From Trichobilharzia regenti (lineage: Eukaryota; Platyhelminthes; Trematoda; Strigeidida; Schistosomatidae): a stretch of DNA of 64,000 bases. The notes beneath the pieces were generated by a model. The model did not search any database. It was not told where the DNA came from and saw only the letters and a program-made list of their open reading frames with translations. Positions 34,192 to 45,966 of this stretch are shown piece after piece. The DNA is taken from positions 168,577,509 to 168,641,508 of the forward strand of contig OX235262.1 of NCBI GenBank assembly GCA_944472135.2, in the 5' to 3' direction. Position numbers and translations under genes: made by a program. Each line of letters starts with the position of its first letter. Position 1 is the first letter of the stretch.

Positions 34192-34262
34192 AACAATATT
34201 TATGCATGCCTATACAATTGGTGTACCCTACATAGCTAGGGAAAAAATGTAATTTATTATAT
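34192..34262 (+). mobile_element. CR1 3' tail fragment 1
   Basis: About 60 bp contain the box GCCTATACAATTGG, a CCCTA/TAGGG hairpin at 34226-34241 and an ATT-like tail. This is an extremely 5'-truncated CR1 copy placed directly behind the CR1-A tail. Confidence 0.7.
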
Positions 34263-34375
34263 TATCTTTACTAAATATGCTTATTAATATTATGTGTAAA
34301 TTATCGAATTGATGATGCCTGTAAACTGGCGTCCCTCATGTAAAAAATGAGAATATATTATCATTATTATTATCT
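34263..34375 (+). mobile_element. CR1 3' tail fragment 2
   Basis: A further short CR1 3' end has the box GCCTGTAAACTGGC, a CTCAT/ATGAG hairpin at 34335-34351 and ATATATTATCATTATTATTAT as tail. Its (ATT)n overlaps the start of the 592-bp repeat. Confidence 0.7.
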
Positions 34376-34955
34376 TTTTCAAGATAAAGATCTAAGCCCT
34401 CATAAAAATCAGAAATATCTCGAGCCGTCAAATTGCATATTGCTGTTCCTGCAGAATGGAGCGATTCACCTCAGTGACCACCACCATATCTACTGATCAG
34501 CTACTGATCAGTTGCGAATGACACTCGTCCAAAGAAGACAGGCAGACGCGAGGGAAAGACGAATTGACAACAAATAAGACGAATACTTATATGAAAATAA
34601 TCAGAAACTGTCAATGTCCATGCTTAAGTACACTGGACTTCACACTGTCCTTGGAATACTTTCAGGAAATATGCGTAATAACCAACGCAAAATACCAGAA
34701 CACAAATTGGTGACTCAGGAATGCTTGATTCTTACACCAATATGTAACCAACAATTAGGTCATTACGCAAAATGTTTAAGAATAAACGTTGTAACAATAA
34801 ATCACGATAATACTCCTGATAGTTTCCTGTCCTCCACCGAACAGCAAACGATGAAACGATGACTGTCACATTTATGTCTCCCGCGAAAAATATCGAAGAG
34901 TTGGGTTTGGGAAAACAACCGTGAATTGATCGTTCAGTCTTCAACTACATTTGCA
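34364..34955 (-). repeat. 592-bp direct repeat: BEL subfamily-2 LTR plus leader, left copy
   Basis: Nearly identical to 46831-47422 at a constant offset of 12,467. The right part (34609-34955) is a diverged 347-bp LTR: on the minus strand it keeps GAACGATCAATTC, the CAGTCATCGT block and the TTGACA end. The left part (34364-34608) is the leader just downstream of that LTR. Confidence 0.85.
34609..34955 (-). mobile_element. BEL subfamily-2 LTR, left copy
   Basis: The plus-strand start is TGTCAATGTCC; the plus-strand end reads CATTTGCA where the sister copy has CATTGACA. It serves as the 3' LTR of the degenerate element to its right (34956-36222). Confidence 0.78.
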
Positions 34956-36222
34956 CTCCCCGTCGAAAACTTATCCACCCCTATTTTACATCTCGACCAA
35001 CACACGTTGACTTGAATGCCAGTGTGAGAATCTGAGTCACATGGACAAAGCTGAAATGGAAAGCAAGCAGCAAAGCCAACACACCACAGGCATACCCACA
35101 GCACAATCTCACACATCAATTACGACCTGCGCCTTCCAGTTAAAGGGATCTACTTGACATCTTGCAACACAATCGCCACTTGCTAGAATGACTCTTGCAG
35201 AACGCAACGTGACCATGGCAGCACCTCATGATACTCTCCACACATCCTCTTATCTATTCACTACCAATTACCACTGCGATTGCTTGTCACTCATTCTGCC
35301 CCAGTTCTAGTAACGGTGACGTGTGCAAGCCTCAGTCATCTACACTCCTGCCCCCAGGCGTGTGAGACCACAGCCTAAGTAGAAACGTTCATTCTCAATC
35401 ATTGATTCCACAGCTAATCACTATTCCTGTGGGCATGTAATTCTCATCACTAGCCTCCCCGGCGTATACGACTCATCTGCTGTCTTTAACATCAATCAAT
35501 TCATTCATGGATTTAGAAGACTCGAAGCAACCTCAGATGTAAGCACGACGAAAAATTCAACAAAATTATGCATAACGACAAGATTCGAAAACAACATATA
35601 AATAGAATGAATCCAAAAACACCAATTGATGACACACCACACGTATATACAAACAGTACAAATAACCTTGCAGGTCATATCTCGAAGTAATCCCCTTGAA
35701 GGATTGCAGGACTTACACCAGTACGCCTACAACCCTTCTCAGGTTGACGACTTTAAGTCGAAGAATGTCCCAACACAAACAAGATGAACCAACAGATAGA
35801 TGAGAGATGATAGCAATTGAGTATATACAACATGGATATATGTACCAAATAACGCTCTAAGCACGTTGAGCTTCGCTTTGACGTACTACCCCTGAAGAAT
35901 TGTAGGACTTAGAGCAATACGCCTACAACCCTTCTCAGGTTGACGCTCTAGGTTGGAAAATCGACGCAGTGTTCATTTGCTGACCTCCTTCTATCATCTC
36001 TATCCTTAACTCTGAACGATGACATGACCATGTCATTGTCTCGTAGAATATAGATGGCTAACAAACATACAACGTATCTGACCGACCAAACGAAAGCACA
36101 GAGCACTGCACCAAAGATAATAACATTCAAATAGTAATTTGAAACATGAAATGACTTTATTCGTGCAAGTCAGTCTAACAATTGCACACTCACTCACACT
36201 TGGTTTATCCTCATTAAATGGC
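34956..36222 (-). pseudogene. Degenerate BEL subfamily-2 3' region with gag tail
   Basis: On the minus strand, a decayed gag C-terminal frame at 35948-36130 keeps the hydrophobic VRYVVCLLAIYIL stretch and ends with DFPT, matching the DFPN end of other copies. It is followed by two hairpin repeats (35894-35934 and 35698-35738, period ~196) and a noncoding region down to the LTR. The segment carries many substitutions relative to the array units and is the oldest-looking copy here. Confidence 0.78.
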
Positions 36223-36580
36223 TGATAGCCACGTGTCGTAAACCATTAATGCCCAGCTCTTGCTACTCTCGGGCTCACGCTGTTCCTTGAAGTTTCTCAG
36301 AAACGCTTAGTAATAACGGACGCAAAACCAAAACACCGATTGGCCACTCGAGAATTCTTTATTGTAACACCAACATATAAAAAATGTTACAACTAAGGTC
36401 TGTGAACAAATACTACAATAATAAATCACAATATTACTTCTGACGGTTAACTGCTGACTTCTTTCTGAACAGCGATTGATGAGACGATGACTGTCGTATT
36501 GATGCCTCCGCGAAAATTGGGGAAGTTGGTTTTGAGCAAACAACCATGAATTGATCGTTCAATCTTCAACTCCATTGACA
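36223..36580 (-). mobile_element. BEL array LTR 1 (3' end of array)
   Basis: The 358-bp LTR has an eroded outer edge reading TGATAGCCACG instead of TGTCAGCCACG. It adjoins the degenerate subfamily-2 internal region. Confidence 0.85.
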
Positions 36581-37281
36581 CTCCCCGGCAAAAAAGGGAT
36601 CCATCCCTTTTTTACTTCACGACCAATACACGTCTACTTGGATGCCATTGCGAGAACCTGGGTCACACGGACAGAGCTGAAATGGAAAACAAACAGAAAG
36701 ACCAACACACCACAAGCATACTCACAGCACAGTCTCACACATCAATGACGACCTGAGCCTTCCAGTTAAGGGCATCCTCTTGCAACACAATCGCCACTTG
36801 CTAAAATGACTCTTGCAGAATGCAACGTGACCATAGCAGCACCTCACGATACTCTACGCTCATCCTCTTATCTACTCGCTACCAATTATCACTGCAATCG
36901 CTTGTCACTCATTCTGCCTCAGTTCTAGTAGCGGTGATGCATGCGAGCCTCAGTCGTTTACACTCTTTCTCCCCGGCGTGTCGGACCGCAGCTAACAATT
37001 ATCTCTGTGTGCATGTCATTCTCAGCAATAGCCTAGCCTCCTCGGCGTATACGACCCATCTGCTGTCTCTAACATCAATCAATTCATTCACGGATGTAGA
37101 AGACTCGAAACAACTTCAGAAGTAATCATGACGAAAATTTTAACAAAATTATGCAATAACATTAAGGTACGAAAACAACGAATAAACACAACTAATCCAA
37201 AATCACAAATCGATAAGACACCACAAGTATACACAAACAGTAAAAATAACCTCGCGGATCATGTCTTGGTGGAATTCCTTC

Positions 37282-37707
37282 GAAGAATCGCAGGACTTAC
37301 ACCAGTACGCCTACAACCCTTCTCAGGTTGCGATTGTAAGTTGTGGAATGTACGGACACACACAAGATTAACCAACAATTACATCAATTGGAACTCACAC
37401 AATTATTTAACACAAACATATGTACAATCAACACATCAAATGTTGTGGATTCTGGCATGACAAACTACCCTTGGAGAACTGTAGGACTTACAGCAGTACA
37501 CCAACATTCCTTCTCAGGTTGATGATCCAAGTGGAAGTCGTCCGGACACAAACAGAATTACCAACAGCCAGATGATAGATGATATCAATTCAGTATATAC
37601 AATATGAAGTTATGTACAAAATCGCACACCAAGCACATTGGACTGCTCATTGATGCTCTACCCTTTGAAGAATTGTAGGACTTACAGCAGCACGCCTACA
37701 ACCCTTC
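37282..37707 (-). repeat. Three hairpin repeats in array unit 1
   Basis: On the minus strand, hairpins of 41 nt lie at 37667-37707, 37473-37513 and 37282-37322, spaced about 194 and 191 bp. Each has a 13-nt stem side like GAAGGGTTGTAGG and a 15-nt loop. The same trio recurs 2,597 and 5,194 bp further on. The 37473 copy has lost part of its pairing, but the matching copy in unit 3 keeps CCTAC/GTAGG. No gene lies between 36749 and 37720. Confidence 0.85.
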
Positions 37708-37720
37708 TCAGGTTGACGCC

Positions 37721-38779
37721 CTAGTTTGGAAAATCGTTGCAGAGTTCATTTGCTGACTTCCTTTTATCAGCTATATCTTCAAATCTGAACGGCAACACGT
37801 TCATGTCATTGTATCGTAGAATATAGATGACGAACAAACACACGACGTATCTGGTCAACCAAGCGTAGGCACAGAGTAATTTACACCAAAGATAATAGCA
37901 TTCAAATAGTAACTTGGAACTAGAAATGCCTTTATTTATGCAAGTCAATTTAACAATTACTCTCTCGTTTACACTTGGCTTATCCTCTCTAAACTGAGCA
38001 ATATCTTTCGTCCTTTCAAATGCACCAATACTATCATAGTCATTGCAGAAGATACTTGAGTTGATGGGCGACTTCATCCATGTGGATGACAACACCAACG
38101 ACGACTGATTGATACCAGTTGATGAACTTAGCGGTGGATCAAAAGCTAATGTTGCTCGGCTTTCAGAAATTTGTCTACCTGCAAGACCACCACCACTGCT
38201 GTCTTTTACTATTAGCTCCGGTTTAGCACTGGCATTTGATGATAGGTTGGCTACACGCTGACCAATTACACTGACGGTCTCATAAGTATGCATGCCTTCT
38301 GCAACTGCACCTGCATTTATTTCTACTTCACGTTCAAGTTCTACAGAACCTTTATTTAACTTAGAGGTAGTAGGCCTTCCCCCCATTTCATCATGATTAA
38401 TCAAAGACAAATCTGCACTATCATGATCATTATCACAAATATTCAATTTACCATCATCTATCTGGTCGACTTCATCATTTTCAAACTGTTTAATAACAGC
38501 AGTAGGTTATTTGTGTTCTTCCTCACAAATCCCTACAGATTTCATACCTGCACTCTGACTAGTAATACCTTGTAAACTTTTGGAGTCAGAACTGCACTCT
38601 GAAGCAGTAACTCTATTCTGTGACACTCTATTCAATAATGGCTTACCAGTTGCAACTACAGACTTCTTGACCACACCGTTATCGTCACACAATTCGGAGT
38701 CGGGCCTGGAGTTTACATTTAGCTTATCACTGAACATGCTCACTGGTTCACAGTTCACCAACATAGAAACTTTCACCAA
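37721..38779 (-). pseudogene. Array unit 1: truncated gag C-terminus with hydrophobic tail
   Basis: The minus strand reads in one frame from the leader (GTGAAAGTTT) directly into the C-terminal half of gag: about 1.1 kb encoding the DUF1759-like domain is deleted. The frame has an in-frame TAA at 38507-38509, then continues for ~260 codons. The last 75 residues hold a hydrophobic stretch (YYLWCKLLCAYAWLTRYVV) and end DFPN. At the codon matching the TGA of the complete element this copy has a tyrosine codon. Confidence 0.85.
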
Positions 38780-38819
38780 CTGTCTGAATCCGCCAGAATC
38801 TGTTTCTCCCGTCAGAAAC

Positions 38820-39177
38820 TGTCAGCCACGTCTCGCAAACCGTTAATGCCCAGCTCTTGCTACTCTCTGGCTCACGCTGTTCCTTGAAGTTTCTCAGAAA
38901 CGCTTAGTAATAACGGACGCAAAACCAAAACACCGATTGGCCACTCGAGAATTCTTTATTGTAACACCAACATATAAAAAATGTTACAACTAAGGTCTGT
39001 GAACAAATACTACAATAATAAATCACAATATTACTTCTGACGGTTAACTGCTGACTTCTTTCTGAACAGCGATTGATGAGACGATGACTGTCGTATTGAT
39101 GCCTCCGCGAAAATTGGGGAAGTTGGTTTTGAGCAAACAACCATGAATTGATCGTTCAATCTTCAACTCCATTGACA
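38820..39177 (-). mobile_element. BEL array LTR 2
   Basis: A 358-bp LTR shared between units 1 and 2, with TGTCAGCC at the plus-strand start and CATTGACA at the end. Confidence 0.88.
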
Positions 39178-40317
39178 CTCCCCGGCAAAAATGGGATCCA
39201 TCCCTTTTTTACTTCACGACCAATACACGTCTACTTGGATGCCATTGCGAGAACCTGGGTCACACGGACAGAGCTGAAATGGAAAACAAACAGAAAGACC
39301 AACACACCACAAGCATACTCACAGCACAGTCTCACACATCAATGACGACCTGAGCCTTCCAGTTAAGGGCATCCTCTTGCAACACAATCGCCACTTGCTA
39401 AAATGACTCTTGCAGAATGCAACGTGACCATAGCAGCACCTCACGATACTCTACGCTCATCCTCTTATCTACTCGCTACCAATTATCACTGCAATCGCTT
39501 GTCACTCATTCTGCCTCAGTTCTAGTAGCGGTGACGCATGCGAGCCTCAGTCGTTTACACTCTTTCTCCCCGGCGTGTCGGACCGCAGCTAACAATTATC
39601 TCCGTGTGCATGTCATTCTCAGCAATAGCCTAGCCTCCTCGGCGTATACGACCCATCTGCTGTCTCTAACATCAATCAATTCATTCACGGATGTAGAAGA
39701 CTCGAAACAACTTCAGAAGTAATCATGACGAAAATTTTAACAAAATTATGCAATAACATTAAGGTACGAAAACAACGAATAAACACAACTAATCCAAAAT
39801 CACAAATCGATAAGACACCACAAGTATACACAAACAGTAAAAATAACCTCGCGGATCATGTCTTGGTGGAATTCCTTCGAAGAATCGCAGGACTTACACC
39901 AGTACGCCTACAACCCTTCTCAGGTTGCGATTGTAAGTTGTGGAATGTACGGACACACACAAGATTAACCAACAATTACATCAATTGGAACTCACACAAT
40001 TATTTAACACAAACATATGTACAATCAACACATCAAATGTTGTGGATTCTGGCATGACAAACTACCCTTGGAGAACTGTAGGACTTACAGCAGTACGCCA
40101 ACATTCCTTCTCAGGTTGATGATCCAAGTGGAAGTCGTCCGGACACAAACAGAATTACCAACAGCCAGATGATAGATGATATCAATTCAGTATATACAAT
40201 ATGAAGTTATGTACAAAATCGCACACCAAGCACATTGGACTGCTCATTGATGCTCTACCCTTTGAAGAATTGTAGGACTTACAGCAGCACGCCTACAACC
40301 CTTCTCAGGTTGACGCC

Positions 40318-41376
40318 CTAGTTTGGAAAATCGTTGCAGAGTTCATTTGCTGACTTCCTTTTATCAGCTATATCTTCAAATCTGAACGGCAACACGTTCA
40401 TGTCATTGTATCGTAGAATATAGATGACGAACAAACACACGACGTATCTGGTCAACCAAGCGTAGGCACAGAGTAATTTACACCAAAGATAATAGCATTC
40501 AAATAGTAACTTGGAACTAGAAATGCCTTTATTTATGCAAGTCAATTTAACAATTACTCTCTCGTTTACACTTGGCTTATCCTCTCTAAACTGAGCAATA
40601 TCTTTCGTCCTTTCAAATGCACCAATACTATCATAGTCATTGCAGAAGATACTTGAGTTGATGGGCGACTTCATCCATGTGGATGACAACACCAACGACG
40701 ACTGATTGATACCAGTTGATGAACTTAGCGGTGGATCAAAAGCTAATGTTGCTCGGCTTTCAGAAATTTGTCTACCTGCAAGACCACCACCACTGCTGTC
40801 TTTTACTATTAGCTCCGGTTTAGCACTGGCATTTGATGATAGGTTGGCTACACGCTGACCAATTACACTGACGGTCTCATAAGTATGCATGCCTTCTGCA
40901 ACTGCACCTGCATTTATTTCTACTTCACGTTCAAGTTCTACAGAACCTTTATTTAACTTAGAGGTAGTAGGCCTTCCCCCCATTTCATCATGATTAATCA
41001 AAGACAAATCTGCACTATCACGATCATTATCACAAATATTCAATTTACCATCATCTATCTGGTCGACTTCATCATTTTCAAACTGTTTAATAACAGCAGT
41101 AGGTTATTTGTGTTCTTCCTCACAAATCCCTACAGATTTCATACCTGCACTCTGACTAGTAATACCTTGTAAACTTTTGGAGTCAGAACTGCACTCTGAA
41201 GCAGTAACTCTATTCTGTGACACTCTATTCAATAATGGCTTACCAGTTGCAACTACAGACTTCTTGACCACACCGTTATCGTCACACAATTCGGAGTCAG
41301 GCCTGGAGTTTACATTTAGCTTATCACTGAACATGCTCACTGGTTCACAGTTCACCAACATAGAAACTTTCACCAA
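40318..41376 (-). pseudogene. Array unit 2: truncated gag C-terminus with hydrophobic tail
   Basis: The unit 1 frame repeated at +2597, with the same leader-gag fusion and in-frame TAA (41104-41106). One amino-acid difference is visible near the start of the second part: NDRDSAD here, NDHDSAD in units 1 and 3. Confidence 0.85.
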
Positions 41377-41416
41377 CTGTCTGAATCCGCCAGAATCTGT
41401 TTCTCCCGTCAGAAAC

Positions 41417-41774
41417 TGTCAGCCACGTCTCGCAAACCGTTAATGCCCAGCTCTTGCTACTCTCTGGCTCACGCTGTTCCTTGAAGTTTCTCAGAAACGC
41501 TTAGTAATAACGGACGCAAAACCAAAACACCGATTGGCCACTCGAGAATTCTTTATTGTAACACCAACATATAAAAAATGTTACAACTAAGGTCTGTGAA
41601 CAAATACTACAATAATAAATCACAATATTACTTCTGACGGTTAACTGCTGACTTCTTTCTGAACAGCGATTGATGAGACGATGACTGTCGTATTGATGCC
41701 TCCGCGAAAATTGGGGAAGTTGGTTTTGAGCAAACAACCATGAATTGATCGTTCAATCTTCAACTCCATTGACA
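41417..41774 (-). mobile_element. BEL array LTR 3
   Basis: A 358-bp LTR shared between units 2 and 3. Confidence 0.88.
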
Positions 41775-42914
41775 CTCCCCGGCAAAAAAGGGATCCATCC
41801 CTTTTTTACTTCACGACCAATACACGTCTACTTGGATGCCATTGCGAGAACCTGGGTCACACGGACAGAGCTGAAATGGAAAACAAACAGAAAGACCAAC
41901 ACACCACAAGCATACTCACAGCACAGTCTCACACATCAATGACGACCTGAGCCTTCCAGTTAAGGGCATCCTCTTGCAACACAATCGCCACTTGCTAAAA
42001 TGACTCTTGCAGAATGCAACGTGACCATAGCAGCACCTCACGATACTCTACGCTCATCCTCTTATCTACTCGCTACCAATTATCACTGCAATCGCTTGTC
42101 ACTCATTCTGCCTCAGTTCTAGTAGCGGTGACGCATGCGAGCCTCAGTCGTTTACACTCTTTCTCCCCGGCGTGTCGGACCGCAGCTAACAATTATCTCC
42201 GTGTGCATGTCATTCTCAGCAATAGCCTAGCCTCCTCGGCGTATACGACCCATCTGCTGTCTCTAACATCAATCAATTCATTCACGGATGTAGAAGACTC
42301 GAAACAACTTCAGAAGTAATCATGACGAAAATTTTAACAAAATTATGCAATAACATTAAGGTACGAAAACAACGAATAAACACAACTAATCCAAAATCAC
42401 AAATCGATAAGACACCACAAGTATACACAAACAGTAAAAATAACCTCGCGGATCATGTCTTGGTGGAATTCCTTCGAAGAATCGCAGGACTTACACCAGT
42501 ACGCCTACAACCCTTCTCAGGTTGCGATTGTAAGTTGTGGAATGTACGGACACACACAAGATTAACCAACAATTACATCAATTGGAACTCACACAATTAT
42601 TTAACACAAACATATGTACAATCAACACATCAAATGTTGTGGATTCTGGCATGACAAACTACCCTTGGAGAACTGTAGGACTTACAGCAGTACGCCTACA
42701 TTCCTTCTCAGGTTGATGATCCAAGTGGAAGTTGTCCGGACACAAACAGAATTACCAACAGCCAGATGATAGATGATATCAATTCAGTATATACAATATG
42801 AAGTTATGTACAAAATCGCACACCAAGCACATTGGACTGCTCATTGATGCTCTACCCTTTGAAGAATTGTAGGACTTACAGCAGCACGCCTACAACCCTT
42901 CTCAGGTTGACGCC

Positions 42915-43973
42915 CTAGTTTGGAAAATCGTTGCAGAGTTCATTTGCTGACTTCCTTTTATCAGCTATATCTTCAAATCTGAACGGCAACACGTTCATGT
43001 CATTGTATCGTAGAATATAGATGACGAACAAACACACGACGTATCTGGTCAACCAAGCGTAGGCACAGAGTAATTTACACCAAAGATAATAGCATTCAAA
43101 TAGTAACTTGGAACTAGAAATGCCTTTATTTATGCAAGTCAATTTAACAATTACTCTCTCGTTTACACTTGGCTTATCCTCTCTAAACTGAGCAATATCT
43201 TTCGTCCTTTCAAATGCACCAATACTATCATAGTCATTGCAGAAGATACTTGAGTTGATGGGCGACTTCATCCATGTGGATGACAACACCAACGACGACT
43301 GATTGATACCAGTTGATGAACTTAGCGGTGGATCAAAAGCTAATGTTGCTCGGCTTTCAGAAATTTGTCTACCTGCAAGACCACCACCACTGCTGTCTTT
43401 TACTATTAGCTCCGGTTTAGCACTGGCATTTGATGATAGGTTGGCTACACGCTGACCAATTACACTGACGGTCTCATAAGTATGCATGCCTTCTGCAACT
43501 GCACCTGCATTTATTTCTACTTCACGTTCAAGTTCTACAGAACCTTTATTTAACTTAGAGGTAGTAGGCCTTCCCCCCATTTCATCATGATTAATCAAAG
43601 ACAAATCTGCACTATCATGATCATTATCACAAATATTCAATTTACCATCATCTATCTGGTCGACTTCATCATTTTCAAACTGTTTAATAACAGCAGTAGG
43701 TTATTTGTGTTCTTCCTCACAAATCCCTACAGATTTCATACCTGCACTCTGACTAGTAATACCTTGTAAACTTTTGGAGTCAGAACTGCACTCTGAAGCA
43801 GTAACTCTATTCTGTGACACTCTATTCAATAATGGCTTACCAGTTGCAACTACAGACTTCTTGACCACACCGTTATCGTCACACAATTCGGAGTCGGGCC
43901 TGGAGTTTACATTTAGCTTATCACTGAACATGCTCACTGGTTCACAGTTCACCAACATAGAAACTTTCACCAA
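42915..43973 (-). pseudogene. Array unit 3: truncated gag C-terminus with hydrophobic tail
   Basis: The unit 1 frame repeated at +5194. The translation matches unit 1 where I compared them, including the TAA at 43701-43703. Confidence 0.85.
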
Positions 43974-44013
43974 CTGTCTGAATCCGCCAGAATCTGTTTC
44001 TCCCGTCAGAAAC

Positions 44014-44371
44014 TGTCAGCCACGTCTCGCAAACCGTTAATGCCCAGCTCTTGCTACTCTCTGGCTCACGCTGTTCCTTGAAGTTTCTCAGAAACGCTTA
44101 GTAATAACGGACGCAAAACCAAAACACCGATTGGCCACTCGAGAATTCTTTATTGTAACACCAACATATAAAAAATGTTACAACTAAGGTCTGTGAACAA
44201 ATACTACAATAATAAATCACAATATTACTTCTGACGGTTAACTGCTGACTTCTTTCTGAACAGCGATTGATGAGACGATGACTGTCGTATTGATGCCTCC
44301 GCGAAAATTGGGGAAGTTGGTTTTGAGCAAACAACCATGAATTGATCGTTCAATCTTCAACTCCATTGAAA
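44014..44371 (-). mobile_element. BEL array LTR 4 (5' end of array)
   Basis: This is the promoter-proximal LTR of the minus-strand array. Its terminal bases read CATTGAAA instead of CATTGACA, where it runs into a subfamily-2 gag tail that also contains GTCAATGG. The junction is a microhomology join, not a clean insertion with a target duplication. Confidence 0.83.
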
Positions 44372-45966
44372 CTGGCCATTGACTTTCATTTTTTCAAACA
44401 GACTGATACTAGCATAGTCAAAGCATAAGACACGTGAGCTTATGGACTTCCCTTTCATCGTGGATGACAACACCAACGACGACTGAGTGATACATGTTGA
44501 TGAACTTAGCGGCGCATCAGAAGCTGCTGTTGTTCGGCTTTTAGAAGTTTGTCTAACTGCACGATCACTACCACTGCTATATTTTATGATTACCTCGAGT
44601 TCAACCTTAACATCTGTTGATAGATGGGCTACACGCTGATCATTTACATTGACGGTCTCACGAGTATCCATACCTTCTACCACTGCATCTGCTCTTAAAT
44701 ATACTTCACGTTCAAGATGTACAGAGCTTTTATTCAACTCAGTAGTAGTAGTAGGCATTCCGCTCATCTCATCACGATCAGCGAAAGACTAATGTGCACC
44801 ATCATGATCATTATCACATATATTCACTTTACCGTCGTCTATCTGGTTGACCTCATCATTTTCAACTTTTTTAATAACAGCAGTAGGAGACTTGGATTCT
44901 TTCACATGAATCCCTAAAGGTTTTATACCTTAACTGTGACTGGTGATACCTCGAAAACTTGTGGAGTCAGAACTCGGTGGTGCTGACTTCACATTTAGCT
45001 TGCCACTAAACTTGGTCACTTCTTCACAGTTCGCCCTTGTATGCACTTCTTGCGAACGTGTAAAACACAACCGTGTTTGTCTCGCATATTGTAACCTATC
45101 TGTTGAGGATGTACCACGAAAGCTGTTACACTCACTAAGTTTATATGCATTACTGGACACCATAGAGTTTTTCGAATATCCACTTCGCTGAGCCCCTTCG
45201 TCATAAATGATTGCGTTTTGCTCTCAGGCTGCTCTATTCTAGAGGTGAGATGTTTTATACCGGCAAACTTGCTCATAGATTGATTGACACTATTTTTTAC
45301 CAGTTTCAGGATATCATCGAACTTTGGCTCGATGCCTTCATCCTCCATACGAGAGCCTATCTTCACCCACTTCCTTTGCAGTTGAGTAGGTAGGCGTCTC
45401 GCTATTACTTCCAGGAATGAGCTTGAGTTTAAATCGCTCATGCAATTAATCGAAATCAACGTATTCTTGTAAGTCAACAGATTATCCAAAAACTCAGTGA
45501 GTGCCTTGGAGTCATCTTGTAATTGACTACCATTACCTTTAACAGCCTCGAATACATTCCTTACAATCATCGAAGGTCTTCCAAACCAATGACGCAGGGT
45601 ACGCATCGCCTCAGTATATCCTTCGTTTGGAGAGATAAACCTGCAACACTGTATAGCTCTTCCAGCAACACCAGTGCAATACCTCGACAAATACATTAAC
45701 TTCATTTCGTCATTAATTACAAACCCACTCAACATGACTTCAAACTCCTTTGCAAACTGTGGATAGTCGGCTGAGTTTCTGTTGAATCACCGAGGCTCAA
45801 ATTAGGGAATTTATAATTTCTATCATCACTAGACGGCTAAACATGGGCATCAATCTTATCATGCTTACCATCAGACACATTATCACATATAACAGGCAAA
45901 TCATCATTATTTACTTTCGTTTCCGCTACCAAAACGCTTTGTCCTTCCTCTGACCCAATTATTACT
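44372..45966 (-). pseudogene. Degenerate BEL subfamily-2 gag
   Basis: On the minus strand a decayed gag starts near 45966 (GSEEGQSV, matching GSKKGQSV). It has stops near 45838 and at 45791, then is open from 45735 to about 45230 with the DUF1759-like blocks LMYLSRYCTG, GYTEAMRTL, FGRPSMIV and LQRKWVKIGSRMEDEGIEPKF. A frameshift near 45200 follows, and the C-terminal part resumes at about 44767-44372 (MSGMPTTTTELNK...). It is truncated by array LTR 4 before the hydrophobic tail. It is the closest relative of the gag scraps beside the palindrome centre. Confidence 0.83.

Larger units (their letters stand above)
36223..44371 (-). repeat. Tandem LTR-sharing array of BEL-like elements, 2,597-bp period
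   Basis: Four LTRs (36223-36580, 38820-39177, 41417-41774, 44014-44371) alternate with three internal regions of 2,239 bp. Every matching position recurs at exactly +2597 and +5194, with only scattered substitutions and no indels. Neighbouring units share one LTR, so there is no host DNA between them. This is the product expected from unequal LTR-LTR recombination, or from integration of a concatemer. Confidence 0.93.

Noticed and set aside
36240..44340. Regularly repeated blocks as a CRISPR array or classical satellite
   Set aside because: The repeat unit is an LTR element with coding remnants at 2,597 bp; the ~193-bp hairpin modules inside are only three per unit and have no spacer logic. 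The context is eukaryotic.
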